This document shows, piece after piece, positions 1 to 6,330 of a stretch of 9,538 bases of DNA (within the stretch, counting starts at the first letter, position 1; each line of letters starts with the position of its first letter). A program made the translations under genes and the position numbers. Origin of the DNA: Paracoccaceae bacterium. Lineage in GTDB: Bacteria > Pseudomonadota > Alphaproteobacteria > Rhodobacterales > Rhodobacteraceae. Location: the NCBI GenBank assembly GCA_007119835.1, contig SKOX01000265.1:1-9538 (forward strand). Direction: 5' to 3'. The notes beneath the pieces are model-generated. The model ran no database searches, had not been told where the DNA came from, and worked only from the letters and a program-made list of their open reading frames with translations.

Positions 1-455
<455 letters not shown>

Positions 456-467
456 GGGGATCCCGGC

Positions 468-490
468 GTTACGTTATACTGTAACGTTTC
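468..490. promoter_or_regulatory. Zur operator (zinc-uptake regulator box) between divergent genes
   Basis: The core ACGTTATACTGTAACGT (471-487) has perfect 6-base inverted arms, ACGTTA and TAACGT. The 23-base site read on the minus strand closely follows the known Zur consensus GAAATGTTATAnTATAACATTTC. It contains TATAAC on the minus strand (478 to 473) and TATACT on the plus strand (475-480). Both resemble -10 hexamers, so bound Zur would block polymerase in either direction. No good -35 hexamer is visible on either side. The adjacent CobW GTPase is a classic Zur target. Whether the rightward cupredoxin gene, 189 bases away, is also controlled is inference. Confidence 0.85.
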
Positions 491-678
491 TCTACCGCCG
501 GGTCGCGCGGCAGGCAAGACATATCGACAACCGGAGACGAACCGGGAAGGGCCCTTGCGACCATGGTCGGATGCGGCGCGATCCGGGGTTTGACACCCGG
601 GCGCGGGCGGAGAAGGTGAGCGCCGCCGCCGGCTGGAGAGGCTCGGCTGGCGTTCGAACCACAATCGGGAGGAAGACC

Positions 679-1164
679 TTGCGACGACTGATCGCTGCCG
701 CCTGCGCCGCAGCCCTGGCCGGTCCGGCCGTGGCCGAGACCCTGGATCATGCCGAGTTCGACCGCGTCATCAGCATCTCGGCCGTCGAGATGCAGATGTA
801 CCGCGACGCGGACCGGACGCCCTATCCCGACACGCTCGACCGGCATGCGGATCTCTTCGCGATGGGCGGCTACCGGCTCGAGCCGCCGAACGAGGACAAC
901 GAATGGTACGCGCGGAGCTACCACTGGCTGCCGTCGACCATCGTGGTGAACCAGGGCGAGCGGGTGCTGCTCGAGTTCTTCGGGATCAACGGCGACAGCC
1001 ACCCGACGGAGATCGAGGGCTACGGCATCGCGTTCGAGGTCCGCCGGGGCGAGATCACGCAGGTCGAGCTCGAGGCGGACAAGCCGGGCATCTTCCGCAT
1101 GGCCTCGGACCTCCGCCTGCCGAGCATGGTGGCGCAGATCGTGGTGCTGCCGAACGGCGAGTAG
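679..1164 (+). CDS. Exported cupredoxin-fold protein lacking the copper cysteine
   Basis: A 161-residue protein with a Sec signal peptide (1-19, cleavage after AVA). The start is TTG at 679, chosen because GGGAGGAAG lies a few bases upstream and the signal peptide begins there; the longer open frame upstream is the antisense of the GTPase gene. The mature part ends in a cupredoxin-like beta-sandwich pattern: TIVVNQGERVLLEF (about 87-100), DSHPTEIEGYGI with His108 (106-117), then GIFRMASDLRLPSMVAQIVV (137-156). In COX2 and nitrous-oxide-reductase-like cupredoxins the last segment carries Cys ligands (C..C..H..M). Here only Met141 and Met150 remain, so a normal type 1 or CuA site is unlikely. 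It may be structural, bind metal through His/Met, or be a partner protein. Its position beside a Zur-controlled zinc chaperone and a metal-binding-protein remnant suggests metal homeostasis, by inference only. Confidence 0.8.
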   Translation: MRRLIAAACAAALAGPAVAETLDHAEFDRVISISAVEMQMYRDADRTPYPDTLDRHADLFAMGGYRLEPPNEDNEWYARSYHWLPSTIVVNQGERVLLEFFGINGDSHPTEIEGYGIAFEVRRGEITQVELEADKPGIFRMASDLRLPSMVAQIVVLPNGE

Positions 1165-1202
1165 CGGACGCGGCACGCGGCAGAGGTGGGGGGGCGGGCG
1201 CA

Positions 1203-1233
1203 GCGCCCCGCCGCCTTCCGGCCGGCGGGGCGC
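1203..1233. terminator. GC-rich hairpin after the cupredoxin gene
   Basis: An 11-base perfect stem (1203-1213 with 1223-1233, arms GCGCCCCGCCG and CGGCGGGGCGC) with a 9-base loop, 39 bases after the cupredoxin stop. No T-tract follows, so this would be a structure-dependent terminator or an RNA 3'-end stabiliser. It works in either direction because the genes on both sides converge here. Confidence 0.55.
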
Positions 1234-1251
1234 GTGTCCGAGCGACTGGAT

Positions 1252-1280
1252 CGGGCCCCGCCTGCGCGCGGCGGGGCCCG
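1252..1280. terminator. Second GC-rich hairpin, tandem with the first
   Basis: An 11-base perfect stem (CGGGCCCCGCC at 1252-1262 with GGCGGGGCCCG at 1270-1280) and a 7-base loop. It ends 7 bases beyond the stop of the truncated metal-binding protein on the minus strand. Together with the hairpin at 1203-1233 it forms a tandem bidirectional terminator region. No T-tract is seen. Confidence 0.55.
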
Positions 1281-1287
1281 CCGGCGA

Positions 1288-1731
1288 TCACGCCGAGGGC
1301 AGGCCCCATTCCTCCGCCCAGTCCGCGAGTTCCGCGGGCAAGGGCGGCAGGTCGCCGCCGGGGGCCTCGGTGATGGTGCGCGTGTTGGCGAAGATCATGC
1401 CGATATAGGTGTCGGCGACCGAGCCCGTCTCGCCGAGCGCGTCGGAGTAGAGCGCGCCGCCGATCTCCACCGCGTGACCCCGCTGCCGCGCCGCCTCGGC
1501 CACGGCCTGGACGGTGCGCGGGTTGATCGTCGTCTCGACGAAGATCGCCGGCACCCCGGTCTCGACGACGGCGTCCACCGTCTCGCGGATGTCGGCGACG
1601 CTCGCCTCGGCCATCGTGCTGATCCCCTGGACCGCGATGACCTCGATCCCGTAGGCCTCCCCGTAATAGGCGAAGGCGTCGTGCGCGGTGACGAGGAAGC
1701 GGTGCGCCTCGGGGATCGAGTCGCCGCGCGG
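1288..1731 (-). pseudogene. Truncated TroA/ZnuA-type metal ABC transporter substrate-binding protein (C-terminal half)
   Basis: Only the C-terminal lobe (about 147 residues) of a periplasmic zinc/manganese-binding protein is present. Seen in order: SIPEAHRFLVTAHDAFAYYG, where the His of AHDAF is a metal ligand in TroA-like proteins; VIAVQGISTMAEASVADI; IFVETTINPRTVQAVAEAA, with Glu where Mn-type proteins place their acidic ligand; and GALYSDALG, with the ligand Asp. The open frame starts at the first internal ATG (1614), but clear homology continues upstream to about 1731, through codons with no start codon or ribosome site. Full-length relatives are about 290-320 residues, so about half is missing, including the first ligand His and the signal peptide. 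In a complete gene this would capture Zn2+ or Mn2+ for an ABC importer; no permease or ATPase gene is in the window. A small ORF could be translated from 1614 but would not make a functional binding protein. Confidence 0.8.
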
Positions 1732-1742
1732 CGGGAGGGCGG

Positions 1743-2295
1743 GACGCCGTCCTGGTACTGGATGCCGCCGGGGAGTAGCAGCGGGCTCTCCCGTGCAAGG
1801 ACGCGCTGCAGCCGGTCATCGCCGCCCTCCTTGCCGAGGCGCCACGGTGGCGCGCGGATGCGGATGGTTCGGCCCGGTTCGCCTTCTTCGCCGCCCTGCA
1901 TGATCATCCGGTCCCAGCGGTCCGGAACCTGGAGATGGGGGAGATCGCGCGCGCGCCCTATGGGCGGCTGCGCGGGATCCGGCCGGGCCTCGACCGGGCG
2001 GCCATCGTCCGCGCATTGCGGGAGCCCGGTTGTGGCGACTGGCGGCGGGCGCATATCCTGCTCCTTGGGCTCGACCCCGCGCCGGACGCGCAGGCGCCGG
2101 TCAGGGCGGGCTACGAGGCGGCTCTGCGCTCCAGCGGCGCTGACCTCGAGGCGTGGACGGTCGCGCTCCTTTGGCGGGCGCACACGTCCTTGCCCGTGCC
2201 GGTCTCGCCGGTGAGGAGGAGGTGGGGCGCTGGGCGAGGCCGGCGCCCGCAGGCTGGCCTGGCGGATTGCCTCCGACCCGGACCCCTCCGGTGGC
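1743..2295 (+). pseudogene. Decayed rightward gene of unknown family
   Basis: The stretch reads like a real but broken protein. In one frame DAVLVLDAAGE is followed by an in-frame TAG (1776-1778). The same frame then continues with coding-like sequence (LQPVIAALLAEAPRWRAD, then FAFFAALHDHPVPAVRN, MGEIARAPYGRLRGIRPGLD, WRRAHILLLGLDPAPDAQ and DLEAWTVALL) to about 2170. Plausible continuation then shifts frame: HVLARAGLAGEEEVGRWA at about 2183-2236 in a second frame and GEAGARRLAWRIASDPDPSG from 2233 in a third. No start codon or ribosome site is present at the 5' end, and the 3' end runs into the antisense of the cytochrome gene. The visible part looks helical and cytosolic or periplasmic, with no membrane segment. 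I do not recognise the family. The frameshift reading is by eye and could be wrong in detail. Confidence 0.45.
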
Positions 2296-2300
2296 CGCGC

Positions 2301-3743
2301 TCAGAGCGTCTTGAGGTACTCGATCACGGCGTCTCTCTCCGCGTCGGTCAGGCCGTCGCCGAAGAGATGGCCGCCGTTGCCGTAGCCGGGCCGCGTCGTG
2401 TCGTAGATGCGCGCCCGCTCTTCCCGGTCGGCAGCCTGGTCCTTGCCGTGCTCCAGACGCTCGTAGCGCCACCCGAGGATCGTCGCGTCGTAATCGCGGG
2501 GCTGCTCATGGCGCCAGAACGTCGGCCGCAGGCGGCTGTCGAGAAGCGAACGGATGTCCGGAACCGAACCGTTGTGCAGGTAGGGCGCGGTCGCCCAGAC
2601 GCCGTCGAGCGGCGGGGCGATGTAGCCTTCCGCCGGCGCGAGCCTCACGTCGTCGCCGTAGGGCGAGCGCGCCGCCCATTCGTAGAAGCGGTCGCGGCTG
2701 CCGTCGGTGGCCGCCGTGGCGTAGGCGGGGTCGGTGCCGACGACGTCGAGCGCCACGACGAGGTTCGGGTAGGACGGCGCCTCGCCGTAGGTGCCGTGGC
2801 AGCTGCTGCACGTCGCCTCGAATACCTGCCGGCCCTCTTCGGCCAGCGCGGCATCGATCGGGAAGGGATACTCCGGAGGCTCGAGGCTCGCGATGAAGGC
2901 GCGGATGTCCGCCGCGTAGCTGTCGGCCGCCTCGGCTTCCTCGACCGTGTCGGCGCAGAGCATCGCGGCGAGCAGCATGAAGCGCCCGTGGTCGCCGCGG
3001 CCGATGGTCGTGTAGAACATCGCGTGCTTCTTCTGCATGCGCCACCAGGGCGGTACGCTCACCGGCAGCGGCTCGCGCGGCGGCGGCTCCAGAAGCGGCT
3101 CGCTCGACCAGGCCAGCGTCGCCGGGTCGCGATGCGCCATCAGCGCCCAGGTCAGGTTCGTCGCCGGGTTCGCGCCGACCGTGGAGGTCTGCACGTAGGG
3201 CGCGATGCCCTCGACACGGTCCGCCCAGTGCTGCCAGGCGGCAGTGTCGCCTTCGCCGCGCACATACGCGCCCAACTGGTTGACCAGCGCGCGCGGGTCG
3301 GTGGTGAAATCGAGGAATTCGTTGCCGAGGCCGACGACGAGCTCGCCGTCGAAATGCGCGGCGTGGCAGAGCAGGCAGTTCGACGAGACGACCTCGACGC
3401 CGTCGGCATTGGTATGGGCGGTGAGATGGTAGGGCAGCTCGGCGTTGCGCCCCTCGCGCCCCGGCAGAAGGTCCGCAGGATCCGTCTCGGGCGTCAGGCG
3501 TCGATAGGCCGAATAGGGCATCCCGCAGCTGACGTAGGGCTCGTTCACCAGAGCTCGGTAGCCTGCCTGCGCATCGCCGGGCCGCTGCGGCGTTTCCGGC
3601 ACCGGGCCTACCTCGGAGCGGAAGCGGTCCTGCGCCCCGTCGGCGTCGCCTTCCTCGTCGCAGGCCGCCACGACCAGCGCGATCAGGGCCATCGAGACGA
3701 CTGGTACGAGCGGGCGCCGTCCCGGCTTGCTGGAACTGGTCAT
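2301..3743 (-). CDS. Di-haem cytochrome c lipoprotein, cytochrome c peroxidase/RoxA-like
   Basis: A 480-residue exported c-type cytochrome. The N-terminus has a basic start, a hydrophobic stretch and a lipobox-like VVAAC, so Cys28 is the probable lipidated residue. There are two haem-binding motifs, CLLCH (123-127) and CSSCH (312-316). The distal part, with IAPPLDGVWATAPYLHNGSVPDIRSLL around 375-401, is the conserved core of the di-haem peroxidase/RoxA rubber-oxygenase superfamily, where PYLHNGS lies near the C-terminal haem. It also has Cys73 and Cys263. Members reduce peroxides, form protein radicals (MauG) or oxidatively cleave polyisoprenoids (RoxA, usually about 680 residues); the exact substrate cannot be read from sequence. 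The ATG at 3741-3743 overlaps the stop of the upstream lipocalin-like gene (ATGA), so the two are translationally coupled. No obvious terminator follows. The two-haem c-type cytochrome assignment is secure; the RoxA-like subfamily is tentative. Confidence 0.87.
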   Translation of the reverse strand: MTSSSKPGRRPLVPVVSMALIALVVAACDEEGDADGAQDRFRSEVGPVPETPQRPGDAQAGYRALVNEPYVSCGMPYSAYRRLTPETDPADLLPGREGRNAELPYHLTAHTNADGVEVVSSNCLLCHAAHFDGELVVGLGNEFLDFTTDPRALVNQLGAYVRGEGDTAAWQHWADRVEGIAPYVQTSTVGANPATNLTWALMAHRDPATLAWSSEPLLEPPPREPLPVSVPPWWRMQKKHAMFYTTIGRGDHGRFMLLAAMLCADTVEEAEAADSYAADIRAFIASLEPPEYPFPIDAALAEEGRQVFEATCSSCHGTYGEAPSYPNLVVALDVVGTDPAYATAATDGSRDRFYEWAARSPYGDDVRLAPAEGYIAPPLDGVWATAPYLHNGSVPDIRSLLDSRLRPTFWRHEQPRDYDATILGWRYERLEHGKDQAADREERARIYDTTRPGYGNGGHLFGDGLTDAERDAVIEYLKTL

Positions 3744-4891
3744 GGCATCCGGTATCCCGTGAGCTGCAGCGTGCCGAAGCCGGAGACCTGCCTGCCGCGG
3801 AACGCGCCCTCAGCGGCGACGAGACCGCTCCAGACCGGCTCGGCGAGATCGAGGCGCTGATCGTCGGTCACCGCCGACACCTGCAGGTTGAGGTCGTCCG
3901 AGACGAGCACCCAGTCGAGCGGGAAGGCGCCGTCGCGGCCTCGCGGCCATGTTCGGGTCGCCGTCATCTCGAGCGAGGCGCCGTCGATCGGATCCACGAC
4001 GCCGGCGGCGTCGACGACGAAACCGGAGAGCGTCGGGGTTCCCCCGCCGTCCCGCCGCCGGGAGCGCACGACGGCGAGGTCGCTGCCGTCGTCAAGCTGG
4101 AGCTGAAGGCGGTCCCAGACGATCGGCCCGCCGGGAAGGGGCACGTCGCCCCACAGGTGGTCGAGCCAGGCGAGCCCCGCGACCGGCCGGCGGTCGCCGG
4201 CGGGACCGATGTGGCCCTCGACCGACATCCGGGTGATCGCGTAGCCGTGGAAGGGCGCGGCAGCGCCTTCGCCTGCGGATGCCAGGGCCTCCTTCTCGGG
4301 CGTGAGAACAAGGTCCAGCATCATCTCGCCCGACGTGGCTGCGAGCGTGACCTGCGCGCCCCGGTCTCCGTGCCCGTACGCGATCGACCAGTCGTCGAGC
4401 CAGATCTCCCCACGCGCCGCATCGTGTCCGGCAAGCCCCAGAACGCCTCGGTTGAGCCGCCGCTCCACCGCGGGCGTCGCTTCTCCGCCCTGAAGAAGCG
4501 CGAGCTGACCGGCGTAAAGTTCGCGCGGCACCCAGGCGGACGCCGCCTGCGGCGCATCGGGGCGGGCGAGCGCGATCCGGAAGAGCGCGAGCTGGACCGC
4601 GTGATCCGCGCCGTCGGCCTCGTGCAGGTGCGCGGAAACGGTCCAGGTCTCGGCGCGCGCGTGCGGATGTGCGCCGTGGTCGTCCGGGAGCTCCAGTCTC
4701 CAGTCTTCCGGCAGCCGCGCGAAATCCTCGTCGGCAAGCTCGAGAAGGGCGGCCGTCCAGTCGACCGCTCCGCCGGCGACAGGCGGCGACGGCGCCTCGC
4801 GCTGCATGTGCAGGAAAGCATAGGCTGCGCCGGCCGCCGCGATGAGGCCGAGGCAAGCCAGGGCGGCGGTCCAGCGCAGGGGTTTCCGCAT
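3740..4891 (-). CDS. Lipocalin-like AttH/CrtC-family protein (COG5621), exported or anchored
   Basis: A 383-residue protein with an N-terminal hydrophobic segment (about 7-27), either a signal peptide or an anchor. The start at 4889-4891 is chosen for GAGAAGGA eight bases upstream; the longer open frame to 5047 has no such support. Two-lobed lipocalin-type signatures are visible: LPDDHGAHPHARAETWTVSAHL (68-89), VQLALFRIALA (99-109), GEIWLDDWSI (161-170), then GLAWLDHLWGD (239-249) and WDRLQLQLDDGSDLAV (259-274). These match the predicted secreted hydrolase/hydroxyneurosporene-synthase (carotenoid hydratase) family, whose characterised members act on carotenoids or other hydrophobic ligands. 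In many genomes such genes sit with ABC transporters. Here the partner is a di-haem cytochrome lipoprotein joined by a 4-base ATGA overlap. Function is probably binding or modifying a lipid-like substrate in the periplasm; catalysis is not proven by sequence. Confidence 0.8.
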   Translation of the reverse strand: MRKPLRWTAALACLGLIAAAGAAYAFLHMQREAPSPPVAGGAVDWTAALLELADEDFARLPEDWRLELPDDHGAHPHARAETWTVSAHLHEADGADHAVQLALFRIALARPDAPQAASAWVPRELYAGQLALLQGGEATPAVERRLNRGVLGLAGHDAARGEIWLDDWSIAYGHGDRGAQVTLAATSGEMMLDLVLTPEKEALASAGEGAAAPFHGYAITRMSVEGHIGPAGDRRPVAGLAWLDHLWGDVPLPGGPIVWDRLQLQLDDGSDLAVVRSRRRDGGGTPTLSGFVVDAAGVVDPIDGASLEMTATRTWPRGRDGAFPLDWVLVSDDLNLQVSAVTDDQRLDLAEPVWSGLVAAEGAFRGRQVSGFGTLQLTGYRMP

Positions 4892-5283
4892 CTGCGGCGT
4901 CCTTCTCGATCGACACCATGTAGATCTTCGCCCGGAAGTCTTCGGGAGCCCGCCGGCAGGGTCAAGTGCACCTCCTGCCGCGGGCGACCTTCTGTCGGAG
5001 ACTTGATCGTCCGGCTCGTTTCGGCCGATCCGCGGCTCCGGCGCCATCCGGCGAGGGGCAGAATAATCCGGAAGATCTTACGGGACCGCCGCCGCCTTAA
5101 CACCTCGGCAATCCGCACGCGCCAACGTCCCCCGCATCCGGTTCGATGGGCGACCAGGACGGTCGCCCGAGTTCCTCCGAGTGCCGGCCGATCAGGTGTC
5201 GGCAACGCCACGAGGGGGAAGGCAGAGCCGCGTCACCTGACACAGACCTGACATTCCGACGCTGCGACACGTGGGGGATCGAC
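4892..5283. other. Intergenic region between divergent cytochrome operon and protease gene
   Basis: 392 bases with no convincing gene; the open frames crossing it are extensions of the flanking genes in both directions. It should hold both promoters. On the minus strand TTGACC (4965 to 4960) is a possible -35, but the hexamer 17 bases on, AAGACT, is poor. On the plus side the clearest element is a direct repeat of ACCTGACA (5235-5242 and 5246-5253). A GGGGGA stretch at about 5273-5278 serves as the ribosome site for the protease. Confidence 0.6.
5235..5253 (+). repeat. Tandem ACCTGACA direct repeat upstream of the protease
   Basis: The octamer ACCTGACA occurs twice with an 11-base period (5235-5242 and 5246-5253), 31 bases before the protease start codon. 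One helical turn between identical half-sites is the spacing used by OmpR-type response regulators, so it may be a regulator site. Nothing in the window identifies the binding protein. Confidence 0.35.
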
Positions 5284-6246
5284 ATGCGGACGACCAGAAA
5301 GATCTTCATCGGGCTCTGCGCCCTGTTCCTGGGCCTGCAGGCCGGCCCTCAGCCGGCTCTCGCCGATCAGCCGACCTTCCAACTCGAGACCCTCGAGAAG
5401 CGCAGCACCAGCCGAGAGGCAACCTCGCTCACCGTCCAGTCCTGGATGAGCCCCGAGATCGGTGACGCCTGGCGGCAGGGCTACACGGGCCGGGGCGTCA
5501 CGATCACGGTCGTCGACGACTTCCGGAGCGGGTCGCGCTTCCAAGGCGATCTCGGGCTCGGCACCCAGCTTCTCCGGCATGGCGAGTGGACGCGGCAGGA
5601 AGCCAGCATGCTCGCGCCGGGCGCCACGATGCGGTCGCACGACTTCCAGTCCGGCAGCAGGGTCCGGCTGAACCGGGGCCTCAACGTGGCAAATCTGAGC
5701 TACGGCATGTTCGCGCCGTCGGGGTTCTCGCCCAGCCAGATCCAGTGGAGCGCCCAGGAATCCTCGCTGATCACCTACGCCCGGGACGGTCGCGCCGTCG
5801 TCTCGAAGGCGGCCGGCAACGACGCGGTCGCCGTGGGTGCGGCGAACGCCCGCGGCAACCTCGACTACCTGAACGCGGCGCTGATCGGCACCCAGTCGAC
5901 GATCTTCGTCGGCGCGCTCGACCGGAACGGCAGCCTGTCGCGGCCCGCGTCGCTGGCGGACTACTCGAACTTCGCTGGCAGCGATAGGACCGTTCAGAAC
6001 CAGTTTCTCGTGGTCGGCGTCGAGGGCCACAAGACCGGTCTCTACGGCACGTCCTTCGCCGCCCCCGTCGTCAGCGGGTACTCGGCCGTCCTCGGCAGCA
6101 AGTTCACCCGCGCGACGCCGACGCAGATCGTCGACCGGCTGCTCAGCACGGCGCGGACGGACACCATCGCGAACTACGACATGGGCATCCACGGCCGCGG
6201 CGAGGCGAGCATCGCCCGCGCGCTCGCGCCGGCCGCGATCCGGTAG
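5284..6246 (+). CDS. Exported subtilisin-like (S8) serine protease
   Basis: A 320-residue secreted protease. The start ATG at 5284 follows GGGGGA and begins a clean Sec signal (1-27, cleavage after ALA). Catalytic elements of the subtilase fold are in order: Asp in TVVDDF (Asp78 or Asp79), His99 in LLRHGEW, the oxyanion Asn179 in SKAAGND, and Ser257 in GTSFAAP (255-261). The His motif is unusual: HGE replaces the near-universal HGT, although the following SMLAPGA (108-114) is normal. There is no recognisable I9 pro-domain between signal and catalytic domain (only about 30-40 residues) and no C-terminal transporter or anchor, so it should be released into the periplasm or medium. It stands alone, divergent from the cytochrome operon, with hairpins after its stop. 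Protease assignment is strong; its substrate is unknown. Confidence 0.92.
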   Translation: MRTTRKIFIGLCALFLGLQAGPQPALADQPTFQLETLEKRSTSREATSLTVQSWMSPEIGDAWRQGYTGRGVTITVVDDFRSGSRFQGDLGLGTQLLRHGEWTRQEASMLAPGATMRSHDFQSGSRVRLNRGLNVANLSYGMFAPSGFSPSQIQWSAQESSLITYARDGRAVVSKAAGNDAVAVGAANARGNLDYLNAALIGTQSTIFVGALDRNGSLSRPASLADYSNFAGSDRTVQNQFLVVGVEGHKTGLYGTSFAAPVVSGYSAVLGSKFTRATPTQIVDRLLSTARTDTIANYDMGIHGRGEASIARALAPAAIR

Positions 6247-6265
6247 CTCCGGGCGCCTGTCCGAG

Positions 6266-6295
6266 CGTGCGGCGCCCCCGCGAGGGTGCCGCACG
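6266..6295. terminator. Hairpin after the protease gene
   Basis: A 12-base stem with one G-T pair (6266-6277 with 6284-6295, arms CGTGCGGCGCCC and GGGTGCCGCACG) and a 6-base loop, 20 bases after the protease stop. No T-tract follows. It lies between convergent genes and could act for both strands. Confidence 0.6.
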
Positions 6296-6303
6296 TCTGC
6301 GGA

Positions 6304-6330
6304 GACGGCAGCGCGGCGGGCGCTGCCGTC
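6304..6330. terminator. Hairpin overlapping the DUF6607-like gene's stop codon
   Basis: A perfect 10-base stem (GACGGCAGCG at 6304-6313 with CGCTGCCGTC at 6321-6330) and a 7-base loop. Its right arm overlaps the stop codon (6329-6331) of the leftward gene. It is the second hairpin of a tandem pair between convergent genes, like the pair at 1203-1280. Confidence 0.5.

Noticed and set aside
1935..3860. A 641-codon open frame on the plus strand
   Set aside because: From about 2301 on it lies opposite the di-haem cytochrome gene, whose haem motifs, lipobox and operon overlap prove the minus strand is coding. The plus translation is Arg/Ala-rich shadow. Only its first part (to about 2170) looks coding-like and is described as a remnant.
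4892..5047. Upstream extension of the lipocalin-like gene to an ATG at 5047
   Set aside because: The extra 52 residues are Arg/Ser/Pro-rich, would bury the hydrophobic segment and lack a ribosome site, whereas GAGAAGGA precedes the ATG at 4891.
4157..5251. A 364-codon plus-strand frame
   Set aside because: It is the antisense of the lipocalin-like gene plus intergenic sequence, with no coherent motifs.
5233..6294. A 353-codon open frame on the minus strand opposite the protease
   Set aside because: It is the antisense of a gene with an intact catalytic triad and signal peptide, and its translation is low-complexity Arg/Ala/Val/Asp with no recognisable motif.
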